Below, piece by piece: positions 25,746 through 33,837 of a DNA stretch of 52,434 nucleotides. A model generated the notes under the pieces. It ran no database searches. It had not been told where the DNA came from and was given only the letters and a program-made list of their open reading frames with translations. The DNA is taken from positions 1 to 52,434 of the forward strand of contig JANRJF010000141.1 in NCBI GenBank assembly GCA_033764095.1, read 5' to 3'. A program made the translations under genes and the position numbers. Position 1 is the first letter of the stretch, and each line of letters starts with the position of its first letter. Source of the stretch: JBDTMT01 sp033764095 (lineage in GTDB: Bacteria > Desulfobacterota > Binatia > HRBIN30 > CADEER01).

Positions 25746-27636
25746 GCGGGCCGCGCCGGCCGCAGGCGACGCCGTCGCGCGCGCACACCGCCTGCGCGTG
25801 CGCCAGCAGGATGCGCCGCACCTCCTCGATCGCCAGCGGGTGGCCCTGCACCGAGTGGCCGGCGAAGGGGATGATCAGCTCCGACTCGACGCCGTCGTGG
25901 CGCGCGCTGGCGAAGGTGACGACGCCGTCGGTGGCGTCCGGTCCGGCCGCGGCGCCGCGCACCGGGATGATCGAATGCGCGCTGATGCCGGGCGCGACCG
26001 GCGTCGCGGCGAGCGCGAGCAGCAACGGGCTGTTGGTCTGCATGCCGTAGATACTGCCGAAGCGCGGCCCGCGCGGGTCGAGCGTCAGCGCGTCGCCGTT
26101 GCCGTCCATCAGGTCGGCGGTGGCGCCCAGCACGTCGGCCGGCAGGGTGACGAAGCGCGCCACCAGCCCGGCGAGCGAGCGGTTGGCCAGCGGGCTGCCG
26201 CGGTGCGGCGTGGCGACGAAGATGACGCTGCGCACGAACGGCAGCGGCTGGACGATCAGCGCGCGCTCGAGCAGGTCGCGGGTGTCGGGGCGCACTTCGA
26301 TCTGGTCGAGCGGCACCTGGCTGACCGCGTCCCACAGGCGCGTGCCGGTATCCACTGCGGTGAGCTTGACCAGCAGGCCGCCCTGGCTGTGGCCGACAAC
26401 CACCATCTCGCGCAGCGCCGCGTCGCTGCCGTCCGGATCGACCTGGCGCAGCGCCTCGCTGAGCGCGTCGCGCAGCACCATGGCGGAGTACGGGATCGGG
26501 CTGCCGCTGGCGTAGTGGAAGAACCAGAACTGGTAGCGGTCGCGCACGCCCGGGTCGTTCGACAGGTCGTTGAGCATGTCCGCCCAGCGGCCGGCGCTCG
26601 ACGCGGTGCCGTGCACGAACACCACCGGGATGCGGCCGCGCTGATAAGGCTGCGCGAAGGTGAGGTTGCTGGGGATCTCCTCGCGCAGCAGGTCGCCGAA
26701 GAAGAAGCCGCGCCGTTCCCAGCGCCACTTCGGCGACTGGCTGAGCGTCCAGGCAAGCGCCGCGGTGGGCTCGATCTCCAGCCGCACGGCGCGGCCGTCG
26801 ATGTCGACCGTGCGCTGCTCGGAGCCGGTGAACACCTCCAGCGTACCGTGCATGATCGGCGCGGCGAGCTGCTGGCGCGCCTCGCCGAGGCGCAGCAGCG
26901 CGGTGACCGCGGTGCGGGCGTTGGGACCGAGATAGTCGATCGCCCCGGGCGGCGGCTCGGCAGCCACGGCGCGCGCCGCCAATGGTGCACCGATGCCGGC
27001 GCGGCGGTGGCGCGCCTGCAGGCCGCGCACGCGCAGCTCGGCGGCCGGCACCAGCTCGACCAGATCGCGATCGTCCCAGCGCAGCGCGTCGGGCGCCATG
27101 TGGATGGCGAGCTGCTGGCCGAACGGCAGCGGGTAGAGCCCGGGCTGCAGCAGCACCTCGGCACCGTCGGCGGAGGCGAAGGCGCGGGTGAGGGCGCGGT
27201 TGTAGATGTCGGCGGCGGTGCGCAGGCGCGGGTCGATCGGGTCGGGCGGTGCCTCGTCGGCGCCGGGGAAGAGGAAGGCCCAGGCGCACACCGCCGCCTC
27301 GAGATAGTACTCGCGACGGCCGGTCACCTCGGCGTGGTTGAAGGAGAGCTCGGCGAGCGCGAACAGCAGGCTGCCGCGCTCGCGGTGCTCGATCGCCAGC
27401 TCGTGCAGGCGGCGCAGCGCGGTGGGCGGGTCGCGCCGGTACACCGCCGCGAGATTCCAGCGGTGCAGCACGTTGCGGGTGGCGGCGCTCGGCTGGTCGG
27501 AGTTGAGCGCGTTCGCGGTCAGCTCGCGCGAGACGGTGCGCGGCGAGACGCGGCTGACGCCGACCGGCGGCCCGCAGCCGGCGAGCAGCAGGGCGGCCGC
27601 CAATACCGCGGCGCCGCTACGCAGACAGCGAACCAT
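25711..27636 (-). CDS. Lipoprotein alpha/beta hydrolase
   Basis: The 641-residue product carries a lipobox (LLLAGC, Cys near 21). The N-terminal half is helical and not recognised. The C-terminal half is an alpha/beta hydrolase of the lipase/PGAP1-like kind: VVFVHGTASSAGRW near 336, nucleophile elbow GHSQGG with serine near 417, FVATPHRGSPLANRSLAG, and a final GHSVQGHPLAIEEV where the histidine is expected. An outer-membrane-anchored esterase or lipase is likely, and the MlaA-hydrolase fusion next to it points to lipid handling. Its 3' end overlaps the DUF502 gene on the other strand. Start at ATG 27636. Confidence 0.82.
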   Translation of the reverse strand: MVRCLRSGAAVLAAALLLAGCGPPVGVSRVSPRTVSRELTANALNSDQPSAATRNVLHRWNLAAVYRRDPPTALRRLHELAIEHRERGSLLFALAELSFNHAEVTGRREYYLEAAVCAWAFLFPGADEAPPDPIDPRLRTAADIYNRALTRAFASADGAEVLLQPGLYPLPFGQQLAIHMAPDALRWDDRDLVELVPAAELRVRGLQARHRRAGIGAPLAARAVAAEPPPGAIDYLGPNARTAVTALLRLGEARQQLAAPIMHGTLEVFTGSEQRTVDIDGRAVRLEIEPTAALAWTLSQSPKWRWERRGFFFGDLLREEIPSNLTFAQPYQRGRIPVVFVHGTASSAGRWADMLNDLSNDPGVRDRYQFWFFHYASGSPIPYSAMVLRDALSEALRQVDPDGSDAALREMVVVGHSQGGLLVKLTAVDTGTRLWDAVSQVPLDQIEVRPDTRDLLERALIVQPLPFVRSVIFVATPHRGSPLANRSLAGLVARFVTLPADVLGATADLMDGNGDALTLDPRGPRFGSIYGMQTNSPLLLALAATPVAPGISAHSIIPVRGAAAGPDATDGVVTFASARHDGVESELIIPFAGHSVQGHPLAIEEVRRILLAHAQAVCARDGVACGRRGPLSAADAAPAAE

Positions 27637-27646
27637 GCGCGATCGC

Positions 27647-27670
27647 GGGCGCGCCAGGGCGCGCCCCTAC
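27647..27670. repeat. GTAG-type GC hairpin supplying a stop codon
   Basis: gggcgcgcc (27647-27655) pairs with ggcgcgccc (27658-27666), followed by cctac; on the minus strand it reads gtaggggcgcgccctgg. The TAG stop of the small secreted gene lies in the GTAG edge. Relatives occur at 33810-33837 and 51446-51469. Confidence 0.7.
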
Positions 27671-27882
27671 GGCCGACCGTCCGCGGCTGGCGGCGTCGGG
27701 GTCTGGGCCGGATCGGGCGACGGGGTTCCCGCCGCCGCCTCGTCGTGCGTGTAGACCATCGCCTCCGGGGCGCGGGCGTTGCGGCTGATGAAGGAGTCGG
27801 CCGCTGTGCACCAGCTCGGACCCGCGATCAGCGCGAGCGCGATCAGCAGCGCCGGGCGAACGTCGATCCGGTTCTCCATCAC
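27667..27882 (-). CDS. Small secreted protein, unknown
   Basis: The 71-residue product (GTG at 27882, or ATG at 27879) has a signal peptide (LLIALALIAGPSWCTAAD) and a short acidic, Pro/Thr-rich mature part ending in PTPPAADGRP. It sits between two hydrolase genes on the same strand, starting four bases after the MlaA-fusion stop, so it is probably in their operon. The stop codon falls in a GTAG hairpin repeat, so the original C terminus may have been changed by repeat insertion. No family recognised. Confidence 0.5.
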   Translation of the reverse strand: MMENRIDVRPALLIALALIAGPSWCTAADSFISRNARAPEAMVYTHDEAAAGTPSPDPAQTPTPPAADGRP

Positions 27883-27885
27883 CGG

Positions 27886-29742
27886 CTATTCATCGCCGAT
27901 CGCGCCGACGCCGTCGAGCGCCTGCATCACTTCGATCTGCACCTCGGGGCGGTGCAGGTTGCCGAGGTGGCCGCCGCTGGGGAAGACGCGCACCTGTTCC
28001 TCGCCGACCGTCTGGCTCAGCCAGGCGAGGTCGGCGTCGCTGGTCAGGAAGTCGTTCTGGTTGACGAAGACGCGCAGCTTGCGGTTGCCGCGCAGCGGCT
28101 GGGTGAGGCTGCGCAGGTCGTTCTGTTGCACCATCTGTTCGGCGGAGCCGACGGTGCCGAGCCGGTCGCGGTGATAGGGCAGCACGAAGGCGTAGAAGTA
28201 GCCGGTGAAGGAATAGTCGGCGATCTCTTCGTAGGGCGGCTGGCGGCGCAGGCGGCGGCGCTCGGTGCGCAGCACGCCGAGATCCTCGCGCTGCTGGCTC
28301 TCGTACAGCACCGCCTTGAGCGAGCGCTGGAAGACGTTGCCGATCAGGAACTCGGCCTCGGTGTTGGTGAACGGCAGCGTCGCCGGCGGCGTGGTCGCCT
28401 CCACTTCGGCTTCCGACGCGTCGAAGGTCGCGTAGACCTCGGCGCCGGTGCGGTCGGCGAGGGCGCGTTTGCCGACCGCCACCGCCTTCAGCAGGATGCG
28501 CTGTCCCTCTGCTTCCTGCGTCTCCTGCGGATAGTGGCGCAGCACCTCGCGGTAGGCGTCGAGCCGCTGCATGCCGTCGAACAGGCTCACCGGCGTGTCG
28601 AGCAGCACGTAGCGGTCGAAGGTGATCAGCTGCTCTCCGGACTGGCGCTCGGCCGCCGCGATGTAGAAGCCGTGGAAGGCGCCGAGCGAGTAGCCGAGAT
28701 AGATGCGCGCGGTGATGCGGCCGGGATCGCGCGCCGCCAGGTCGCGGGCGATCGCGTCGAGCGCCAGGTGCACGTCATGCGCGTCGATCGGCGCGTGGCC
28801 CGGCACCGGCACGCTGCCGGCGTCGGCGATGAACTCGGCGTTGAGCGGGCTGCTGACGATCGCCACCGAGCAGCCGCGCCGCCAGGCGAGCTCGGCCAGC
28901 GCCACGCTGCCGGAGCTGAGCCGGTGCGCGCCGAGGCCGGGCACGACGAACACCAGCGGCGCGCCGCCGGGCTGCAGGCGATAGGAGTAGGGCAGCTCGC
29001 GGCCGGTCGCCGCCATGCGCACGCGGCCGGTGCGCAGCGCGCCGGCGAAGGCGTGGTCCTGTGGGCCGAAGAAGGCGGCCTGCAGCGTCTGCACCGCGGC
29101 GCTGTCCTCGCCCACCGGGCTCCAGGCGGGCGGCTCGATGCGCACCTCGCGCGCTGCCGACGAGAGCAGGCGGGCGTCGTCGTAGATGTCGAAGCTGCTG
29201 GCGGCGAAGCGCCGGTACTCCTCGATCGAATCGACCTGGTCGTTGAACTTGAAGGCGAGGCTGGCGGGGAAGACCAGGCGGGCCGGATCGAGCACCATGT
29301 CGGGCAGCATGCCGACGCCGTCGCGCACCGAGCTCGGCCCGACGATCGGCAGCACGGCATAGGTCGAGGGGCGCCAGCCCCAGCGCGCGAACACCTGGCC
29401 GAAGTCCTCCGGCATCGCGTCGATGTGCAGCCAGTGGGTCGCCGGATCCCACAGGCCGGCGACGCCGACCGTGCTGTTCACCGCGAAGCGGGCGATCTCG
29501 TGGCCGGCGCCGAGGCGGTTGCCCTGCAGCAGGTTGCCGACCAGGTTGCGCGGAAAGTCGAGGTTGTTGGCGAAGTCGCGCAGCCGTTCGCGCGCGACGC
29601 GTGGCACGACGAAGCGATAGGCGCGTCCGAGCGGCGCCGCCACCCACTCGATGAAGCCGTGGTTGAAGTCCCAGATGGCGCGGTTGGCCGGCTCCAGCGG
29701 ATCGGGAAAGTTGGGCGGCGGCGGCGCGGGCTGTTGCAGCAC
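27886..29742 (-). CDS. MlaA (VacJ)-alpha/beta hydrolase fusion; true start uncertain
   Basis: Counting from the GTG at 29742 (618 residues), residues 12-155 are a full MlaA domain: PDPLEPANRAIWDFNHGF, NLVGNLLQGN, FAVNSTVGVAGLWDPA and YAVLPIVGPSSVRDGVG. After a linker, residues about 235-610 form an alpha/beta hydrolase: FVVPGLGAHRL, nucleophile GYSLGA near 350, acid region FVNQNDFLTSDADL, histidine in FPSGGHLGNLH. MlaA removes misplaced phospholipid from the outer leaflet; the fused hydrolase could act on such lipid, which is inference. The frame continues upstream through a perfect lipobox (GLLLLLVGCSAQ, nt 29798-29828) but no ATG, GTG or TTG is found before the palindrome at 29841, so the start codon seems to have been lost or moved. 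Confidence 0.8.
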   Translation of the reverse strand: MLQQPAPPPPNFPDPLEPANRAIWDFNHGFIEWVAAPLGRAYRFVVPRVARERLRDFANNLDFPRNLVGNLLQGNRLGAGHEIARFAVNSTVGVAGLWDPATHWLHIDAMPEDFGQVFARWGWRPSTYAVLPIVGPSSVRDGVGMLPDMVLDPARLVFPASLAFKFNDQVDSIEEYRRFAASSFDIYDDARLLSSAAREVRIEPPAWSPVGEDSAAVQTLQAAFFGPQDHAFAGALRTGRVRMAATGRELPYSYRLQPGGAPLVFVVPGLGAHRLSSGSVALAELAWRRGCSVAIVSSPLNAEFIADAGSVPVPGHAPIDAHDVHLALDAIARDLAARDPGRITARIYLGYSLGAFHGFYIAAAERQSGEQLITFDRYVLLDTPVSLFDGMQRLDAYREVLRHYPQETQEAEGQRILLKAVAVGKRALADRTGAEVYATFDASEAEVEATTPPATLPFTNTEAEFLIGNVFQRSLKAVLYESQQREDLGVLRTERRRLRRQPPYEEIADYSFTGYFYAFVLPYHRDRLGTVGSAEQMVQQNDLRSLTQPLRGNRKLRVFVNQNDFLTSDADLAWLSQTVGEEQVRVFPSGGHLGNLHRPEVQIEVMQALDGVGAIGDE

Positions 29743-29840
29743 GGCGGCGCCGGGACCGTCGAAGCGCGACCAGTCGCGCCGCTCGACCGGTTGCGCGCTG
29801 CAGCCGACGAGCAGCAGCAGCAGACCAGCTGGGAAGCGGT

Positions 29841-29920
29841 TTACCGCGGAGGCGCGGAGACGCGGAGAAGAGCTGGCCGCCTCACCACGTGTTCTCCGCG
29901 TCTCCGCGTCTCCGCGGTGA
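29841..29920. repeat. Word-type palindrome (ccgcggagacgcggag family)
   Basis: Left arm 29841-29870 (ttaccgcggaggcgcggaga onward) and right arm 29891-29920 are near-perfect reverse complements. It lies directly against the lipoprotein signal of the MlaA fusion. Confidence 0.88.
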
Positions 29921-29941
29921 GTGTGTCTGACAATATCCAGA

Positions 29942-30793
29942 TTACGGGCGCTCCAGCGCGTAGGTGATCATCAGCCGCACCAGCACGAACTCGTGCTTGC
30001 CGGCGTTCACGTTGATTTCGGCGAAGGGCAGGAACTGCCAGGCGATGAAGCCGCCGAAGTCGTCCTCGTTGGTGAAGTTGTTGTCCGGCTCGTAGAAGCC
30101 GCCGGTGCGCACGCCGGCGCCGAGGTTGTAGGAGGCGCCGATCGAGAAGAACGCGGCGTTGTTGAACTCGGCGCCGCGCGGCCAGTCGCCGCCCCAGTTG
30201 AGGTCGGCGGAGATCGACAGGCGGCGGCCGATCACCTCCGACACCGAGCCGCCGATCTCCAGGCTGTTGAAGGTGTTGCTCTGCGTGTCGTAGAAAATGG
30301 TGCCGGCGACGAAGGTCGACTCCCAGTCGCTGTGGCGGTCCCACAGCTCGACCAGGCCGAAGGTGCGCACGCGGCTGAAGTTGCGCTCGTCGCTCGGCAC
30401 GTTCTTGTTGCGCCGCCAGGTCGGCTCGACGCTGAGCTCGAACGGGAAGCGCCACTTGGAGTTGATGTAGGCGAAGCCGGCGCCGACCTCGATGCGGTTC
30501 TTCTGGTTGCGGAAGGTGGGGCCGGCGACCAGCGACTGCACCTGCGGCGCGGTCTGCTTGCGCGGCCAGAAGCCGGGCAGCTCGAAGCGCTCCTCGACCG
30601 GCGCTTCGGGCTGGTCGACGTACGAATCCCAACCGCTCTCCGGCGCCTCGCTGCCAATCTCCGCGCCGTCGGCGTCCATGTAGGTCTGGCCGGGCGAGTT
30701 GTTGCCGTCGCGGGTGAGGAACTGATCGGCCTCGCCAAAGGCGCGCGCCGCGGCGATGAGGACCAGCAGTGGAACCAGGACCAGGTGTCTCAT
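29942..30793 (-). CDS. Outer-membrane beta-barrel-like protein
   Basis: From the ATG at 30793 the product has 283 residues; an upstream in-frame ATG at 30817 would only add a non-signal segment. The signal peptide (LVLVPLLVLIAAARAF) is followed by a polar segment and alternating amphipathic strands rich in aromatic residues (RIEVGAGFAYINSKWRFPF, FFSIGASYNLGAGVRTG), ending EFVLVRLMITYALERP, a plausible last barrel strand. It resembles proteins of the transporter/porin-like MetA-pathway phenol-degradation barrel type, but I cannot name it. It lies upstream of the MlaA fusion on the same strand, separated by a palindrome. Confidence 0.65.
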   Translation of the reverse strand: MRHLVLVPLLVLIAAARAFGEADQFLTRDGNNSPGQTYMDADGAEIGSEAPESGWDSYVDQPEAPVEERFELPGFWPRKQTAPQVQSLVAGPTFRNQKNRIEVGAGFAYINSKWRFPFELSVEPTWRRNKNVPSDERNFSRVRTFGLVELWDRHSDWESTFVAGTIFYDTQSNTFNSLEIGGSVSEVIGRRLSISADLNWGGDWPRGAEFNNAAFFSIGASYNLGAGVRTGGFYEPDNNFTNEDDFGGFIAWQFLPFAEINVNAGKHEFVLVRLMITYALERP

Positions 30794-30811
30794 CGGAGCG
30801 CCCCCCAAGCC

Positions 30812-30904
30812 TTTCAACGCAGAGTCGCAGAGACGCGGAGAGCAGAAGGGAGAAGAGCAGGAGTCTTCTCTGCGCCCTCTGCGCCTCAGCGTCTCTGCGT
30901 TGAA
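30812..30904. repeat. Word-type palindrome (caacgcagagtcgcagagac family)
   Basis: Left arm 30812-30848 and right arm 30864-30904 pair (tttcaacgcagag with ctctgcgttgaaa at the ends). It lies between the arcA stop and the barrel gene start. Confidence 0.85.
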
Positions 30905-30925
30905 ATCCTTTCCGTCGCGTCCTGA

Positions 30926-32185
30926 TCAGAAGTCGACCGCGTCGCGGATGATCGGGCAGGTCATGCAGTGTCCGCCGCCGCGGCCGCGGCCGAGCTCGGC
31001 GCCGACGATGGTGATGACCTCGATGCCCGCTTTGCGCAGCAGCGTGTTGGTGTAGGTGTTGCGGTCGTACGCGTACACCACGCCCGGCGAGGCGCAGACC
31101 AGGTTGGCGCCGCTGTCCCACTGCGTGCGCTCGCGCTGGTAGTCGCTGCCGCCGGCCTCGACGACGCGCATCTTCTTGAGGCCGAGCGCCTCGGTGACCA
31201 CGTCGACGAACGGCTTCTTCTCGTTGTGCAGCTCGACGCCGCTCGGATGATTGCTCGGCCGGTACGAGAACGTCGTCGTCTTGTTCATGAAGTCGGGGGC
31301 CAGCAGTACGCAGTCGCGGTCGGCGAAGGTGAAGACGGTGTCGAGATGCATCGCCGCGCGGATCTTGGGCATCGCCGCGACGATGACGCGCTCGGCGGCG
31401 CCCTTCTTGAACAGCGTCGCGGCGAGCTGGCTGATCGCCTGTCGCGAGGTGCGCTCGCTCATGCCGATCAGCACGTTGCCCTTGCCGATCGGCATCACGT
31501 CGCCGCCCTCGAGCGTGGCGAGGCCGTGGTCCTGGGTGGGATCGCCCCACCAGACGTTCACCTTGCCGGCGAAGTCGGGGTGGAACTTGTAGATCGCCGT
31601 CGTCAGGATGGTCTCTTCGTGGCGCGCCGGCCAGTACAGGGGGTTGAGGGTCACGCCGCCGTAGATCCAGCACGTCGTGTCGCGCGTGTAGAGCGTGTTC
31701 GGCAAGGGCGGCAGCAGATACTCGGTGGCGCCGGCCGCCTCGCGCACGACCTGCAGCGCCTTGCCGCCGATCGACTCCGGGAATTCGTTGGTCGACAGGC
31801 CGCCGATCAGCGTCTCGGCGAGGGCGCGGTTGTCGAGGCCCTCCAGGTAGCTGCGCAACTCGTCGATGAAACCCAGCCCGACCTGGTTGGGCACCACCTG
31901 GTTGTCGAGGATCCACTTCTTGCCTTCCGCCACCGCCACCGTCTCGGCGAGCAGGTTGTGCATCTCGACGACCTCGATGCCGCGGTCGCGCATCTTGGTC
32001 ATGAAGTCGAAGTGGTCGCGCTTGGCGTTCTCGACCCACAGCACGTCGTCGAACAGCAGCGCGTCGCAGTTGCTCGGCGTCAGCCGCTGATGCGCCCGCC
32101 CGGGCGCGCAGACCATCACCTTGCGCAGTTGTCCGACTTCCGAATGGACGCCGAATGCCGGCGTCGCGCTATCCTTTGCAGCCAT
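30926..32185 (-). CDS. arcA: Arginine deiminase
   Basis: The 419-residue enzyme converts arginine to citrulline and ammonia, the first step of the arginine deiminase pathway. Length is normal. Visible hallmarks are LRKVMVCAPG near the N terminus, NTLYTRDTTCW with the active-site aspartate, LEGGDVMPIGKGNVLIGMSE, the MHLDTVF histidine, and the catalytic cysteine in GRGGGHCMTCP (Cys407). The start at 32185 has a strong GGAGG eight bases upstream; the longer open frame to 32557 overlaps the transporter and is rejected. It follows the arginine antiporter gene by 26 bases and is surely co-transcribed. The carbamoyltransferase and carbamate kinase genes that would draw ATP from citrulline are not in the window. 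Confidence 0.96.
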   Translation of the reverse strand: MAAKDSATPAFGVHSEVGQLRKVMVCAPGRAHQRLTPSNCDALLFDDVLWVENAKRDHFDFMTKMRDRGIEVVEMHNLLAETVAVAEGKKWILDNQVVPNQVGLGFIDELRSYLEGLDNRALAETLIGGLSTNEFPESIGGKALQVVREAAGATEYLLPPLPNTLYTRDTTCWIYGGVTLNPLYWPARHEETILTTAIYKFHPDFAGKVNVWWGDPTQDHGLATLEGGDVMPIGKGNVLIGMSERTSRQAISQLAATLFKKGAAERVIVAAMPKIRAAMHLDTVFTFADRDCVLLAPDFMNKTTTFSYRPSNHPSGVELHNEKKPFVDVVTEALGLKKMRVVEAGGSDYQRERTQWDSGANLVCASPGVVYAYDRNTYTNTLLRKAGIEVITIVGAELGRGRGGGHCMTCPIIRDAVDF

Positions 32186-32211
32186 ATGTACCTCCGTCTC
32201 GAAGAAAATCG

Positions 32212-33642
32212 TCAGATCGTGATGTAGCCGGTCACCAGCCCGTGGATGCCGACCACGGCGCCGATGACCACCGCCGCGAACAGGGCCCACTCCGCCGGCG
32301 AGAAGAGCTGCAGCCGCTGCTCGCGTCGGGTGATGTAGTACAGCAGCGTGCCGGGCGCGTAGATGATCAGCCCGAGCAGCATGAACTTCATCCCGGCGGC
32401 GACCAGCAGGAAGACGGTGTAGGCGGTCGCCAGCCCGGCGATGATCAGGTCCTTCTGCCGGCTGCCGGGATCCTTGTCGTAGGTTTCGCGCGTCAGCACC
32501 AGCTTCAGCATGTACGCGGCGGAGAGGAAGTAGGGGATCAGCGACATGTGGCTGCACAGCGACAGGGCGAAGGTGAAGGCGTCGTCCGAGAACAGCGTCG
32601 CCAGCAGGACCAGCTGGATGAGCGACGAGGTGATGAGCAGCGCCGCGGTGGGCACCTGCGCGGCGTTCTCGCGCCCCAGGAAGGCGGGCATGTCGAGCTT
32701 CTTGGCGGCGATCGACAACACCTCGGCGGCCATCAGCGTCCAGGCCAGATACGCACCGAGCACCGAGACGATGACGCCGACGCCGATGAACACCGCGCCC
32801 CAGGGGCCGACCGCCGCCTCCAGCACGCCGCCGACCGAGGGCTGCGACAGGCGGGCGATCTCCTCGCTCGGCAGGATGCCGTAGGAGAGGATCGACACCG
32901 AGGCGAACAGCGCCAGCACGCCGAGGAAGCCGGTGACGGTGGCGACGCCGACGTCGGAGCGCTTCTCGGCGAAGCGCGAGTAGTTGCTGGCGCCCTCGAT
33001 GCCGAGGAAGACGAACACCGTCACCAGCATGGTCGAGTTCACCTGCTGGAAGAGGCTGCCGTAGACCGCCGCGTCGCCGCCCAGCAGGTTGGCGGCAAAC
33101 ACGTCGCCGTTCATGAAGAACAGCGCCAGGACGATGAACAGCAGCAGCGGGATGACCTTGGCGATGGTGACCACCTTGTTGATGCCGGCCGCCTCCTTCA
33201 CGCCGCGCATGACCAGCATGTGGAAGGCCCAGATGCCGACCGACGAGAGCGCCACCGAGAGCACCGTGTTGCCCTCGCCGAGGGCGGGGAAGATGCGACC
33301 CAGCGTCGACTTGATCAACACCCAGTACGAGACGTTGCCGACGCAGGCGCTCGCCCAGTAGCCGAAGGCGGAGATGAAGCCGAGGTAGGGGCCGAAGCCG
33401 GCGCGCGCGTAGGCGTACACGCCGGCGTCGAGATCGGGCTTGCGGTTGGCGAGCGTCTGGAAGACGAAGCCGAGCATCAGCATGCCGGTGCCGGCGATTG
33501 CCCAGGCGATCAGGGCGCCGTAGACGCCGGTGGCCTGGGCGAAGTTGCGCGGAATGGAGAACACCCCGGCGCCGACCATGCCGCCGACCACCATGGCGGT
33601 GAGGGTTGCAAGGGGAACCTTCTGGGCCTTGTCCGAAGCCAT
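32212..33642 (-). CDS. arcD: Arginine/ornithine-type antiporter (APC family, ArcD-like)
   Basis: The 476-residue protein has about 12 membrane helices and the APC-family opening VVGGMVGAGVFSIPRNFA, then PDLDAGVYAYARAGFGPYLG, a signature of basic amino acid antiporters, and FVFLGIEGASNYSRFA. It sits directly upstream of arcA, where ArcD exchanges external arginine for ornithine or another product. As no carbamoyltransferase gene is seen, citrulline may be the exported partner. Start at 33642 with GGAGAGGTGA close upstream; the frame is open to 34038 but overlaps marC. A second related antiporter lies at 37202-38623. Confidence 0.88.
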   Translation of the reverse strand: MASDKAQKVPLATLTAMVVGGMVGAGVFSIPRNFAQATGVYGALIAWAIAGTGMLMLGFVFQTLANRKPDLDAGVYAYARAGFGPYLGFISAFGYWASACVGNVSYWVLIKSTLGRIFPALGEGNTVLSVALSSVGIWAFHMLVMRGVKEAAGINKVVTIAKVIPLLLFIVLALFFMNGDVFAANLLGGDAAVYGSLFQQVNSTMLVTVFVFLGIEGASNYSRFAEKRSDVGVATVTGFLGVLALFASVSILSYGILPSEEIARLSQPSVGGVLEAAVGPWGAVFIGVGVIVSVLGAYLAWTLMAAEVLSIAAKKLDMPAFLGRENAAQVPTAALLITSSLIQLVLLATLFSDDAFTFALSLCSHMSLIPYFLSAAYMLKLVLTRETYDKDPGSRQKDLIIAGLATAYTVFLLVAAGMKFMLLGLIIYAPGTLLYYITRREQRLQLFSPAEWALFAAVVIGAVVGIHGLVTGYITI

Positions 33643-33667
33643 GGTCACCTCTCCATCCGTGGCGTAA

Positions 33668-33684
33668 CCCGCTGCGCTAGCGGG
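33668..33684. other. Short hairpin upstream of arcD-arcA
   Basis: cccgct and agcggg pair around a five-base loop in the 191-base region upstream of the antiporter gene. It may be part of the leader of arcD-arcA. No ArgR or FNR-type box was clear. Confidence 0.3.
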
Positions 33685-33809
33685 ATGGGGAATCCGAGCG
33701 AGTCGCGCGTGTAGCAGCTCGTCTTGGCTAGCGACAAGCCGATCAGCTAGGCACCCCGCAGTAGTACCAGCCGCGGACGAACCGACAAGGGGGTGCGGTC
33801 GGCCGCGGC

Positions 33810-33837
33810 GCGGGCGCCTGGACCCGGCGCCCGCTAC
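33810..33837. repeat. GTAG-type GC hairpin supplying the marC stop
   Basis: gcgggcgcc (33810-33818) pairs with ggcgcccgc (33826-33834), followed by tac. On the minus strand it begins gtagcgggcgcc and its TAG is the marC stop codon. Confidence 0.7.

Noticed and set aside
25798..29967. A 1389-residue plus-strand frame across the hydrolase and MlaA genes
   Set aside because: Low-complexity His/Arg/Val/Gln composition and no domain; it is the shadow of two genes with catalytic motifs.
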